Assembly (NCBI RefSeq): GCF_036346855.1
Contig: NZ_CP107841.1
Span: 10,420,001 to 10,484,000 of the forward strand
DNA length: 64,000 nucleotides
Origin: Streptomyces europaeiscabiei
GTDB taxonomy: Bacteria > Actinomycetota > Actinomycetes > Streptomycetales > Streptomycetaceae
Direction: 5' to 3'
Under the pieces are notes generated by a model. The model did not search any database. It saw only the letters and a program-made list of their open reading frames with translations, and had not been told where the DNA came from. Each line of letters starts with the position of its first letter. Positions within the stretch are counted from its first letter, which is position 1. Made by a program: the position numbers and the translations under genes. Below are positions 34,026-42,415 of this stretch, piece by piece.

Positions 34026-34991
34026 ATGCCCGATGTCCTCGTACTCGTCGACCACGACGGGGAACGTGTCAACAAGTACACATACGAACTCCTGGCCGCC
34101 GCGCGGCGGCTGGGGGACCCGGCCGCCGTTGTCGTGGGAACTCCCGGCACGGCGGCGCGTCTCAGGAAATCCCTCGCCCGTCACGGCGCCGCGAGTGTTC
34201 ATGCGGCGGAGTCCACCGAAGCGGCCGAGTTCCTGGTCACGCCCGCCGTGGACGCCCTGGAGCTCGCGGTGCGCGAGACCTCTCCCGCCGCCGTGCTCGC
34301 TTCCGCGACGACGGACGGCGGGGAGGTGGCGGCGCGTCTGGCCGCGCGGCTGGAGGCCGGGTTGCTGATCGACGCCGTCGACCTGGACGCCTCCGGTGTG
34401 GTCACCCAGATCGCCTTCGGGGGCTCGTACACCGTGCGCTCCCAGGTAACCCACGGCATACCGGTGATCACCGTACGCCCAGGGGCCTTCGAGCCGGAGG
34501 AGCATCCCGGCGGGGCCGTGGAGCGGACGCTGGCCCTGCCGGTCGTCGACCCCACGACCTCCGCTCGTGTCACGGACCGGCGCGCCGCACCCGCGGGCGA
34601 CAGGCCGGGGCTCACCGAGGCTGCCGTCGTCGTCTCCGGAGGCCGAGGTGTCGGAGGAGCGGACGGCTTCGAGGTGGTGGAGGCACTGGCGGACGCTTTC
34701 GGAGGCGCGGTCGGCGCCTCGCGTGCCGCGGTGGACGCCGGCTACTACCCGCACCAGTTCCAGGTCGGGCAGACCGGCAAGTCCGTGTCCCCTCAGCTGT
34801 ACATAGCCCTGGGTATCTCCGGGGCGATCCAGCACCTCGCCGGAATGCAGACGTCCAAGACGATCGTCGCGGTCAACAAGGACCCGGAGGCGCCCATCCT
34901 CGACCTCGCCGACTACGGTGTGGTGGGCGACCTGTTCGCGGTGACTCCCCAGCTCACACAGGAAGTCGCCGCCCGCCGCGCCGTCGATTGA
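34026..34991 (+). CDS. etfA: electron transfer flavoprotein alpha subunit
   Basis: A 321-residue EtfA. The C-terminal FAD domain is typical: GGRGVGGADGFEVVEALADA, GASRAAVDAGYYPHQFQVGQ, TGKSVSPQLYIALGISGAIQ and NKDPEAPILDLADYGVVGD. The usual serine/threonine and arginine FAD contacts are present. It is 26 bases downstream of etfB and followed by a strong terminator, so it closes the operon 30190-34991. Confidence 0.93.
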   Translation: MPDVLVLVDHDGERVNKYTYELLAAARRLGDPAAVVVGTPGTAARLRKSLARHGAASVHAAESTEAAEFLVTPAVDALELAVRETSPAAVLASATTDGGEVAARLAARLEAGLLIDAVDLDASGVVTQIAFGGSYTVRSQVTHGIPVITVRPGAFEPEEHPGGAVERTLALPVVDPTTSARVTDRRAAPAGDRPGLTEAAVVVSGGRGVGGADGFEVVEALADAFGGAVGASRAAVDAGYYPHQFQVGQTGKSVSPQLYIALGISGAIQHLAGMQTSKTIVAVNKDPEAPILDLADYGVVGDLFAVTPQLTQEVAARRAVD

Positions 34992-35003
34992 GGTGCTGCG
35001 CGA

Positions 35004-35036
35004 CCGGAGGGGGCGGCCGACGGCCGCCCCCTCCGG
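35004..35036 (+). terminator. terminator after etfA
   Basis: Perfect 16-bp GC-rich stem (CCGGAGGGGGCGGCCG and its complement) with a one-base nominal loop, 12 bases after the etfA stop. Confidence 0.8.
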
Positions 35037-35135
35037 CCATTCGCTGACTGCGGTGAGCGTTCACCTGCGGCAACCCCGAGACCGATGCCAGCCCTGAGAC
35101 CGGGCATTGAGACACCGACCATGGGGGAGGACCCC

Positions 35136-35720
35136 ATGCGATACATCGGGAAACCCGGGTCCTGCTGCGATGTGTACATCGACGCCGATCCCACGCGGGT
35201 GAGGGCGTTGGTGACGGACATTGCTCTGCCGGCCCGCCTGAGCCCTGAGCCCTGAGCCCTGAGCCCTGAGCTGCAGCGTGTGGAATGGCTCGACGGCGCC
35301 GAGGCGCCCGCACCGGGAGCCCGTTTCGCGGGGTACAACCACCACCGGATGATCGACGAGTGGCGGAAGGTGTCGCACATCGCCGAGCTGGAGGAACAGC
35401 GTGCTTCGGCTGGGCGGTCGTTGATCCGGACGGCCGCTACGGTGACCCGGTCGTGGACCCCGCGAAGCCCCTGCCACATGGCGCTTCGAATTCGGGCCCG
35501 AAGGGACCGGCACGAGGCTGAAACGGTCTGCCTGGTGGGGACCGGGCCGTTCCGGGGTCGATCCGGCCATGGAGCCCAGACCGGAGCGGGACAAGGAGAT
35601 CGTGGCCTTCCGGCTGGCGGAGCTTCGCACGAACAATGGGAGCAGCCTTGTACGGCATCAGGGCGCTTGCCGAAGCAACCAGCCAGCCAGATCTGTCGCG
35701 ACCGGCGCAGATCAGAGCCG
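35136..35720 (+). pseudogene. SRPBCC-family (polyketide cyclase-like) gene broken by repeat expansion and frameshifts
   Basis: ATG 35136 opens MRYIGKPGSCCDVYIDADPT, RVRALVTDIALPARLSPEP and then TGA. After the heptamer tract the same frame resumes LSPELQRVEWLDGAEAPAPG, ARFAGYNHHRMIDEWRK. Three later frame changes give CFGWAVVDPDGRYGDPVVDP, ATWRFEFGPEGTGTRLKRSA with MEPRPERDKEIVAFRLAELR, and finally ALYGIRALAEATSQ. Together they rebuild a full SRPBCC protein. The first stop is created by extra copies of a 7-bp unit. Confidence 0.75.
35237..35270 (+). repeat. heptanucleotide tandem repeat (CCCTGAG x4) in SRPBCC gene
   Basis: Four perfect CCCTGAG units (35243-35270) after a partial one. The protein context (LSPE-LQ) implies one copy originally. 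The three extra copies add 21 bases, keeping the frame but introducing a TGA codon. Confidence 0.9.
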
Positions 35721-35980
35721 GTTGGCCCACGTCAGCCATGCTCTCAAGTCGGCCTACGCATGAGCCCCTACTACCAAGAGGGCGGCCGGTTCGTCGGACG
35801 TTCCGCACAGCTGCAGGGTGCGCGAGTCCGCTCACCGAGGCCGCCCGGTGCGAGGCGAACCTGTGCGCGGCAGCCGACGGGGCGCACCGCGAGCGCGACG
35901 GCAGCTCCCACGGTAGTCCTGGCCGCCGGGCTGAGGCTGTTCTGTGAACCTGTACCCAACTACCGTCGCCTTTCCGGCCT
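35721..35980. other. intergenic, no recognisable gene
   Basis: About 260 bases between the SRPBCC remnant and the convergent 3-hydroxyacyl-CoA dehydrogenase gene. No supportable gene. Confidence 0.4.
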
Positions 35981-36847
35981 TCAGGTCGCCTGGTAGTTGA
36001 AGAACCCTTGTCCCGACTTGCGCCCCAACAGGCCCGACTCGACCATGCGGCGCAGCAACGGGGGAGGGGCATACAGCGGTTCGCGGTACTCCTCGTACAG
36101 TGCCTCACCTATCGCCGCGACGGTGTCCAGGCCGATGAGGTCGGCGAGGCGCAGTGGGCCCATGGGGTGGGCGCAGCCGGCGGTCATCCCGGTGTCGATG
36201 TCCTCGGCCGTCGCCGTGCCGGAGCTGACCATCCTTACCGCTGCCAACAGGTAGGGAACCAGGAGGGAGTTCACCACGAAGCCGGCGCGGTCCTGCGTGA
36301 CGATCGTCCTCTTGCCCAGAGTCTCGTCGGCGAAGGCCCGCACAAGCAGTTCGGTGACCTTCGAGGTGTGCAGCGAGGGGATTATCTCGACCAGTGGCAT
36401 GACAGGGACCGGGTTGAAGAAGTGCAGGCCGACCACCGACTCCGGCCGTCCGGTCGCTGCCGCGAGCCGGGCGATGGGGATCGAGGAGGTGTTGCTGGCG
36501 AGTACGGCGGCCGGATCGGTGACCACCTCGTCGAGCTGCCGGAAGAGCGCCGTCTTGGCCTGCTCGTCCTCCACGGCCGCCTCGATCACCAGGTTCGCCC
36601 CGGACAGGTGGGAGAGGTCCCCGGTGGCTGAGATCCCGGCCAGCGCATGGGCACGGTCCTCCGAGGTGAGGGTGCCGCGTTTCTCCGCCTTGAGCAGGGA
36701 GTCGGCCACGCCGGCCAGACCGGCACGGGCCCTGTCCTCGGTCACGTCGCACAAGGTGACGCGCAGGCCGGCCCGGGCGCAGACCTCGGTGATGCCCCGG
36801 CCCATCTGCCCGGCGCCGACGACGCCCACGTGCTTGATCGATGTCAT
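35981..36847 (-). CDS. 3-hydroxyacyl-CoA (3-hydroxybutyryl-CoA) dehydrogenase
   Basis: A 288-residue enzyme. The NAD motif is HVGVVGAGQMGRGITEVCAR; LHFFNPVPVMPLVEIIPSLH holds the catalytic His-Glu pair (H-F-F-N-P-x-P-x-M-x-L-V-E), NTSSIPIARLAAATGRPESV is diagnostic, and the C-terminal domain has DIDTGMTAGCAHPMGPLRLA, DLIGLDT. It should oxidise 3-hydroxybutyryl-CoA to acetoacetyl-CoA, two steps after GcdH. It is on the opposite strand to the gcdH-etf operon but carries a similar upstream dyad element, which suggests co-regulation. No enoyl-CoA hydratase is encoded nearby. Confidence 0.88.
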   Translation of the reverse strand: MTSIKHVGVVGAGQMGRGITEVCARAGLRVTLCDVTEDRARAGLAGVADSLLKAEKRGTLTSEDRAHALAGISATGDLSHLSGANLVIEAAVEDEQAKTALFRQLDEVVTDPAAVLASNTSSIPIARLAAATGRPESVVGLHFFNPVPVMPLVEIIPSLHTSKVTELLVRAFADETLGKRTIVTQDRAGFVVNSLLVPYLLAAVRMVSSGTATAEDIDTGMTAGCAHPMGPLRLADLIGLDTVAAIGEALYEEYREPLYAPPPLLRRMVESGLLGRKSGQGFFNYQAT

Positions 36848-37211
36848 GCGTTCCTCCGCCTGTCCTTCTCCGTCCGGCGGCAGTCGACGGACGCCGCCAC
36901 GGTCTGTTGTTGCCGAGTCGAGCCTAGGCCGGTCGCACCCCCTCTGAGCTGCTCGGACGGTGCGTTTCCCGCGTACAAAGATGCGCCGGTTCGGTGTCGG
37001 TCGGCGGTGCGGCGGGGAAGCCCCGCCGTCAAGATCAGGGATGGGCCCGGCGCCTGGAGAGGCGAGCCCGAGGAGGTGGTCGTGGGAGCGAGGACGGCAC
37101 GACCGGACGGGGACATGACGGCACTGGCGGGGAGTGGGCCGAGGCACCCCGCGAAGGCCGCGGATCGCCAAGCTCGCCCCATGCCGTCCGCCTGCCGGCG
37201 CAACCGCGGCT
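36848..37211. other. intergenic region with dyad element B
   Basis: About 360 bases between the LysR gene and the dehydrogenase gene on the same strand. It holds the dyad element at 36971-36986; no gene recognised. Confidence 0.5.
36971..36986 (-). promoter_or_regulatory. dyad element B (GCGTA-N6-TGCGC), candidate LysR box
   Basis: About 125 bases upstream of the 3-hydroxyacyl-CoA dehydrogenase start. Its ACAAAGATGCG core is identical to element A at 30070 and the similarity extends about 45 bases. The adjacent LysR-type regulator is the obvious candidate binder. Confidence 0.5.
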
Positions 37212-38120
37212 TCAGCCGGCGGCGATCGTGGCGGCGGCCGCCTCCCGCAGGCGGCGGATCACGCCGCGCACGGCGGGGGAGGTCTCGCCTCTGCGGTAGG
37301 CGCCCACCAGTCGCGTGGTCAGCGGTACGTCCGCCAGCGGGCGGTAGGCCACTCCGGGGATCTGCACGCGGCGCAGCGACTCGGGGACCAGGGCCACCGC
37401 GAGACCACCGCCCACCAGTGTCAGAGCCGCGATGAAGTCCCGTACCGGGGGAGCGCACCGTGGGCTGAAACCACCCCGCTCCGCCACCTCCAGGATCTGG
37501 TCCCGGCAGCCGTACTCCTCGTCGAAGTGCGGGGCCACGAACTGCTCGTCGCGCAGCTGCGCCGCCGGTACCGCCTCGTACGCCGCCAGCGGCGCGTCGG
37601 TCGGCAGCGCCAGGACGACCTCCTCGGTGAGCAGACAGATGGCCGTGACCTCGGGCGGGTACTCCGGCCGCCAGCGCAGGAAACCGACGTCGATGTCCCC
37701 GCAGGCCAGTGCTTCCAGCTGCGCCGGGGTCTCCAACTCGCGTACCTGCAGGGTGAGCTGCGTGCCGGGGGCCGCACAGCGGGTGAGGACGTCGGTCAGT
37801 ACTCCGGAGAAGGCGGCCGAGGCGACGTACGCGATCTGGGCGTGCCCCAGCTCCCCGCGGCCTGCACGTCGTCCCACGGCCTCGGCCCGCGCGGCCTGGG
37901 CGAGGGTCAGCCGCGCCTCGTCGAGGAACAGTCGCCCGGCGCTGGTGAGTGCCGGGCGGGTGCGTCGTCCGCGGTCGATCAGGCGGACGCCCAGGTGCGA
38001 CTCCAGCGCCCTGATCTGGGCGCTGAGTGCCGACGGAGCGAGATGCAGACGGTCCGACGCCCGTGCGAAGTGCAGTTCCTCCGCGACGGTGACGAACGAT
38101 TCCAGCCAGCGCAGTTCCAC
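37212..38120 (-). CDS. LysR-family transcriptional regulator
   Basis: A 302-residue LTTR. HTH: VELRWLESFVTVAEELHFAR, ASDRLHLAPSALSAQIRALE, SHLGVRLIDRGRRTRPALTS. The rest is a periplasmic-binding-like effector domain (GDIDVGFLRWRPEYPPEV, LVGGGLAVALVPESLR). GTG 38120 has GGAGGGG upstream; a longer frame would precede the HTH with unrelated sequence. It lies upstream of, and in the same direction as, the 3-hydroxyacyl-CoA dehydrogenase gene and probably regulates the glutarate-type genes through elements A and B. Effector unknown, perhaps an acyl-CoA or dicarboxylate. Confidence 0.85.
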   Translation of the reverse strand: MELRWLESFVTVAEELHFARASDRLHLAPSALSAQIRALESHLGVRLIDRGRRTRPALTSAGRLFLDEARLTLAQAARAEAVGRRAGRGELGHAQIAYVASAAFSGVLTDVLTRCAAPGTQLTLQVRELETPAQLEALACGDIDVGFLRWRPEYPPEVTAICLLTEEVVLALPTDAPLAAYEAVPAAQLRDEQFVAPHFDEEYGCRDQILEVAERGGFSPRCAPPVRDFIAALTLVGGGLAVALVPESLRRVQIPGVAYRPLADVPLTTRLVGAYRRGETSPAVRGVIRRLREAAAATIAAG

Positions 38121-38189
38121 CGGCCCCTCCGTCCTGCTGGGCGTGTGCTCAGGCCTGCACCGGCCGAGTGTACGGCCGGTGGGTCGGGA

Positions 38190-38233
38190 CACCCCGCGGC
38201 GGCGTCAGGGCAGAACAGGACCGCCGCGGGGTG
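38190..38233 (-). terminator. terminator after the enolase-dioxygenase operon
   Basis: Perfect 13-bp stem (CACCCCGCGGCGG and complement) with an 18-base loop, just beyond the stop of the MDR dehydrogenase gene and before the LysR gene. Confidence 0.65.
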
Positions 38234-38251
38234 AGTACGGTACGCCGTGGT

Positions 38252-39358
38252 TCAGGGGATGACGACGTAGTTGCTGAATCCGCCGTCGCGGTCCTCCAGG
38301 CCCGAGATCGCCTCGTTGACCCTGGACAGCGGGAAGGGCTTGACCTGCAGGTAGGACAGGTCCAGAGCGCCCGTGGCCACCATGTCGGCGAGTTCCTGCC
38401 CCTGAGCGGTGCTGAACCAGTTCGAGCCGATCAGCTGGACCTGCTCGTCCATGAGCCACTTCACGTCCACGGGCAGCCGGTCGGCCACGCCCCCGACGTT
38501 GACCACCTTGCCGCCCCGCCGGACGCCCTGCATGGAGTCGAGCATCGTCTCCACCGGGGCCTTGGCACCCAGCGCGCTGATGACATAGTCCGCGCCCTCG
38601 CCGCCGGTGCGGGACTTCGCCCACTCACCGGTGGAGCCGTCACCCAGCCGGAAGACCTCGACCCGCTCCGGGTCCAGTTCCTTGACGCGCTTGAGGAGTT
38701 CCTCGTTCCGGCCGGTCCCGAGAACCCGCGAGGCACCGGAGGCCAGCGCGAGCACGGTTGAGGCGACCCCGAGGGTTCCGGTGACCCCGTCGATCAGCGC
38801 GACCTGGCCGGGGCCGGCGGCGGCGTTCTTGAGGGCTCCGTAGGAGGTGCCGATGTAACCCAGCTTGCCGGCCTGCTCGAACGTCATGGTGTCCGGGAGG
38901 TTGACGATCGAGTACTGCGGGGCGGTCATGTACTCGGCGAAGCCGCCGTAGGGGTAGAGGTCGAAGATCCGCTGGCCGTCACGTGAGGTGCTGAAGTAGC
39001 CGTTCAACGTGAAGTAGCGGCACCGGCTCAGTTCGCCGCCCCGGCACACCTGGCAACTGCCGCAGGAACGCAGGGGGTTGACGTAGACCCGGTCGCCCGG
39101 CTTGGTGTGCAGCACCGCCTCGCCGACCGCTTCGACCACACCGGCGGCGTCCAGGCCGAAGATGGCGGGGAACTTCGGCAACGGCTGGTGCGGGAACCAC
39201 GTGGGCCAGTTGTTGATCACGTTGGCCATGTTCGGCACGATCCCGCACGCCTTCACCCGCACCAGTACGTCGGTCGGGCGCGGCGTCGGCACGTCGATCG
39301 TGTCCACCGACATCGGCTCACCGAGCGCGTGCAGTCGTGCAGCGAGCATTTTCGCCAT
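38252..39358 (-). CDS. MDR-superfamily zinc-type alcohol dehydrogenase
   Basis: A 368-residue medium-chain dehydrogenase. The structural-zinc lobe is intact, CGSCQVCRGGELSRC, and the NAD domain reads ALIDGVTGTLGVASTVLALA. The catalytic-zinc motif is unusual: FPAIFGLDAAGVVEAVGE has GLD where most members have GHE, so the catalytic metal may be absent or differently bound. ATG 39358 fits GAGGAG 7-8 bases upstream. It is the last gene of the minus-strand operon 42415-38252 (enolase paralogue, dioxygenase, CMD-like protein, this enzyme). Likely oxidises or reduces an intermediate of the ring-cleavage pathway. Confidence 0.78.
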   Translation of the reverse strand: MAKMLAARLHALGEPMSVDTIDVPTPRPTDVLVRVKACGIVPNMANVINNWPTWFPHQPLPKFPAIFGLDAAGVVEAVGEAVLHTKPGDRVYVNPLRSCGSCQVCRGGELSRCRYFTLNGYFSTSRDGQRIFDLYPYGGFAEYMTAPQYSIVNLPDTMTFEQAGKLGYIGTSYGALKNAAAGPGQVALIDGVTGTLGVASTVLALASGASRVLGTGRNEELLKRVKELDPERVEVFRLGDGSTGEWAKSRTGGEGADYVISALGAKAPVETMLDSMQGVRRGGKVVNVGGVADRLPVDVKWLMDEQVQLIGSNWFSTAQGQELADMVATGALDLSYLQVKPFPLSRVNEAISGLEDRDGGFSNYVVIP

Positions 39359-39427
39359 TGACATACTCCTCGGAACTGCTCCGTCCCGGGCGGCCGGGGG
39401 CGGAGACATCAAGAATTCCCTACGAAC

Positions 39428-39979
39428 TCAGGAATTGGGGAAAGGGTTCGGGTAGTTTTCCTCAAGGTCGATGCCGAGCAGTCCCATGATGCGGACGCCG
39501 GAGTTGTACCAGGCGATGGACAACGACAGTTCGACCATCTGCTTGTCCGTCAGGCGGTCGGCGGCGGCACGCCAGGTCTCCTCCGAGACATCGACCCGGA
39601 GTGTGGATTCCTTGGCGAGACGCATCACCGCCTTCTCCGTGTCGTCGAACAGACCGGACGACTCGAAGGCGGCCACCGCCGCGAGCTGTTCCGCCGTGAG
39701 CCCGGCCTTGAGCCCGTGCGACTGGTGGTGCGCGACCTCGTACGCCGACCGGGTCGCGTATCCCACGGTCAGGATGGCCAGCTCCCGCAGCTTGGGGCTG
39801 AGGTCGGCGGCCCGCAGCGAGTTGGCGTAGGTCAGGAAGGCGTCCAGCTGGGTCGGCGCGTTGGTCAGGGCGAGGAAGATGTTCGCCGTAGGGACCTTGC
39901 GTTCGGCTTCCAGCCGGTCGTACAGGGGCTTCTGCGACTCGTCGGCGTCCTCGCGGCGCAGATAGGGGACGCGTGCCAT
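39428..39979 (-). CDS. carboxymuconolactone decarboxylase-family protein
   Basis: A 183-residue AhpD-like protein: PTANIFLALTNAPTQLDAFL, TYANSLRAADLSPKLRELAI, TVGYATRSAYEVAHHQSHGL and GLTAEQLAAVAAFESSGLFD. The C-x-x-C redox pair of AhpD-type members is absent; Glu and His-His in YEVAHHQSHG remain, as in decarboxylase or hydrolase-like members. GAGGAG precedes the ATG. It sits 26 bases after the extradiol dioxygenase gene, so a step on a ring-cleavage product is the best guess. Confidence 0.78.
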   Translation of the reverse strand: MARVPYLRREDADESQKPLYDRLEAERKVPTANIFLALTNAPTQLDAFLTYANSLRAADLSPKLRELAILTVGYATRSAYEVAHHQSHGLKAGLTAEQLAAVAAFESSGLFDDTEKAVMRLAKESTLRVDVSEETWRAAADRLTDKQMVELSLSIAWYNSGVRIMGLLGIDLEENYPNPFPNS

Positions 39980-40005
39980 GGGTGTCTCCTCGGGGGACGA
40001 AAGGA

Positions 40006-41016
40006 TCAGCGGGTGGACTGGGGCTGTTCGCGCAGGAACCGCTCCAGCGACATGGGATTCGGCGGCTCGGCCGGCGGAGTCTGCTTGACGCCGACGAAGG
40101 GCGACGCCTCGAAGTACCACTTCTCCAGCGCCGGCAGGCCCCAGCGGGCGTTGGTGCTCAGCGATCCCGCGTCCCAGCGCACCGGCTCGATCTCGGTGTC
40201 GATCGTCTGGTAGTGGCTGTTGAAGACCTCCACCCGGTGCCCGTCGGGGTCGCGGAGGTAGGCGAAGAGCATCCCGCCCGGACCGTGACGGCCGGGGCCG
40301 CGCTCCACGCCCTCGCCGTAGCCATGGATGCCCGCGAAGTCGCAGGAGGTGAAGATGTCGTGACTCTCCGAGACGGTGTACGCGAAGTGGTGCAGGGCGG
40401 GCCCGGTGTTCTCGACGATCGCCAGGTCCAGGCACGTGCCCTTGCGGTACATGAACGCGCCCAGCAGCTTGTCGCCGTGCGCCAGGTACTCGGAGTTGCG
40501 GAAGCCCAGCTCGCCGTAGAACGCGCACAGCTCGTAGGTGTCGGGCGCGAAGGTCTGGTAGTGATCGAGCCGCTGCGCGTGCGCGCCCTTGTGGAGCTGG
40601 AAGTCGATGTGCAGCCTCGGCCGGGTCTCCATGTGCGCGCAGAGTTCGAGCGGAGTGCCGATGGGGTCGCTGACGTGCAGGGTGCGGCCCTGGTACGGGG
40701 CGTCGACCCACTCTGCGGGCAGTCCCCGCTCACGGAACCAGTCGTACGCGATGTCGAGGTCCTCGTCGAAGAAGACCCGGAAACCGATCCTCCTGCTGGA
40801 GCCCGCGCCCTCTTCGTCCAGTTCCAGGACGAGGCTGTGGTGGCAGGCTTCCGACAGGCCGCGGAGGTAGCAGGTGCGCTCGTCCTGGTCGCTGACGACG
40901 AGTCCCAGCACGTTCACGTAGAAGTTCCGGCTCTCGGCCAGATCGGCGACGGTGAGCCGGACGTGGCTGGAGCGGGTGATGTTGAAACTCGGGCGCAGAT
41001 TGACGGGTGGCAGCAT
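40006..41016 (-). CDS. extradiol (VOC-type) catechol dioxygenase
   Basis: A 336-residue two-domain VOC dioxygenase. Domain 1 starts RSSHVRLTVADLAESRNFYV. Domain 2 carries the iron ligands: His in RLDHYQTFAPDTYELCAFYG, His in GPALHHFAYTVSESHDIF, and Glu in DPDGHRVEVFNSHY. The arrangement follows homoprotocatechuate/catechol 2,3-dioxygenases, which cut the ring next to one hydroxyl. The substrate is not readable. It lies 88 bases after the enolase paralogue and is presumably under the same LacI operator. Confidence 0.85.
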   Translation of the reverse strand: MLPPVNLRPSFNITRSSHVRLTVADLAESRNFYVNVLGLVVSDQDERTCYLRGLSEACHHSLVLELDEEGAGSSRRIGFRVFFDEDLDIAYDWFRERGLPAEWVDAPYQGRTLHVSDPIGTPLELCAHMETRPRLHIDFQLHKGAHAQRLDHYQTFAPDTYELCAFYGELGFRNSEYLAHGDKLLGAFMYRKGTCLDLAIVENTGPALHHFAYTVSESHDIFTSCDFAGIHGYGEGVERGPGRHGPGGMLFAYLRDPDGHRVEVFNSHYQTIDTEIEPVRWDAGSLSTNARWGLPALEKWYFEASPFVGVKQTPPAEPPNPMSLERFLREQPQSTR

Positions 41017-41104
41017 GCTGGTCTCCGTGCTCGGATCGGCTCTGGATTTCGCTGACTTTAATACTTCGAGACCCTTTTGCGGCTTGGCTGCAAGGGCCTC
41101 GGAT

Positions 41105-42415
41105 TTATGGCTCGGCCGTGAAGGCAGCGGATCCGGCGAATGTGAAGGCGGACCACCCGCTGAATTCCGCGGATTCACCGAGGGACTCCTCGATGCGCAG
41201 AACCTCGTTCCACTTGGCCATGCGCTCGGAGCGGGTGAACGAGCCCACCTTCAACTGGCCGGCGTCCCAGCCGACGCTCAGATGGGCGATGGTGATGTCC
41301 TCGGTCTCGCCGGAACGCGCCGAGACGATCGTGCCGAATCCGGCTTCCTTCCCGGCCCGCAGTGCCTGGAGCGCCTCCGTGACCGTACCGGCCTGGTTCG
41401 GCTTGACGAGGACGGCGTTCACCGCTCCGACGGTGGCTGCGGTCTCCACCCGCTTCGCGTTCGTGACCAGGTAGTCGTCGCCGATCACCTGGCAGCGGTC
41501 GCCGTAGCGCCGGGTGAACTCCAGCATGCCGTCGTGGTCGTCCTCGCCCACCGGGTCCTCGACGGACAGGATCGGATACTGCTCGATCCAGCCGCCCAGC
41601 ATGTCGATCAACGCCGCGGTGTCCAGAGTGCGGTCGTCCAGGGCCAGGGTGTACCGCCCGCCGCTGCCGAACTGTGAGGCCGCGACGTCCAGCGAGATGC
41701 CCACCTCGGTCGAGGGAGCGAAGCCCGCGGTCTCGATGGCGCGGGTCAGCATCTCCAGCGCCTCCTCGTTGGAGTCGAAGGCCGGCCAGAAGCCGCCCTC
41801 GTCGGCCACGCCCTGGGCCTTCCCCGCCGCGCGCATCAGGCTCCCGGCCGCCCGGTAGATCTCCGCGGTCCAGTCCAGGGCCTCGGAGAAACTGTCCGCC
41901 GCCGGGCACATCACCATGAAGTCCTGCACGTCGACCCGCCGGTCCGCGTGGGCGCCGCCGCCGAAGATCTGGATCTCGGGCAGCGGTATACGGACCGGGC
42001 GTTCGCCCGCCAGATGCTTCCACAGCGGGACGCCCGCCGATGCGGCGGCGGCGTGCAGGACGGCCATGGACGTGGCCACGATCGCGTTGCCGCCGAGACG
42101 GCTGCGGTCCGGAGTTGCGTCGAGGTCCACCAGAAGCCGGTCGACGGCCTCCTGGTCACTCGCGTCACGGTCGGCGAGAGCGGGTGCGATCTCGCCGTTC
42201 ACCGAGCCCACCGCGCGCCGGACGTCGAGCCCGCCGAAGCGGCTGCCTCCGTCGCGCAGGTCGAGTGCCTCGCCCCGGCCCGTCGAAGCCCCCGCCGGCG
42301 CGATGGCCCGCCCGACCGAGCCGTCCGCGAGGTGCACCTCGACCTCGACGGTCGGCCGACCACGTGAATCCCACACTCTGCGGCCGTGGAGCTTGGCGAT
42401 CCGCGCGTCTGTCAT
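41105..42415 (-). CDS. enolase paralogue with altered active site
   Basis: A 436-residue enolase-superfamily protein, alignable end to end with glycolytic enolase: VWDSRGRPTVEVEVHLADGS, the PAGASTG loop, VADEGGFWPAFDSNEE with the catalytic Glu206, metal ligands Asp243, Glu286 (SVEDP) and Asp313 (IGDDYLVTN), and the catalytic lysine 338 (VKPNQAGTVTEAL). Changes at usually invariant places: HADN becomes HADR (159), the proton-relay Glu in the IQEFM segment is Asp165 (VQDFM), and the His of S-H-R-S-G-E-T is Ala366 (SARSGET). It is therefore probably not the housekeeping enolase but acts on a related 2-phospho- or 2-hydroxy-acid. First gene of a catabolic operon, behind a LacI operator. Confidence 0.88.
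   Translation of the reverse strand: MTDARIAKLHGRRVWDSRGRPTVEVEVHLADGSVGRAIAPAGASTGRGEALDLRDGGSRFGGLDVRRAVGSVNGEIAPALADRDASDQEAVDRLLVDLDATPDRSRLGGNAIVATSMAVLHAAAASAGVPLWKHLAGERPVRIPLPEIQIFGGGAHADRRVDVQDFMVMCPAADSFSEALDWTAEIYRAAGSLMRAAGKAQGVADEGGFWPAFDSNEEALEMLTRAIETAGFAPSTEVGISLDVAASQFGSGGRYTLALDDRTLDTAALIDMLGGWIEQYPILSVEDPVGEDDHDGMLEFTRRYGDRCQVIGDDYLVTNAKRVETAATVGAVNAVLVKPNQAGTVTEALQALRAGKEAGFGTIVSARSGETEDITIAHLSVGWDAGQLKVGSFTRSERMAKWNEVLRIEESLGESAEFSGWSAFTFAGSAAFTAEP

Noticed and set aside
41105..42415. Phosphonate antibiotic biosynthesis cluster (because of the enolase homologue)
   Set aside because: No PEP mutase, phosphonopyruvate decarboxylase or other phosphonate genes are in the window; neighbours are ring-cleavage enzymes.
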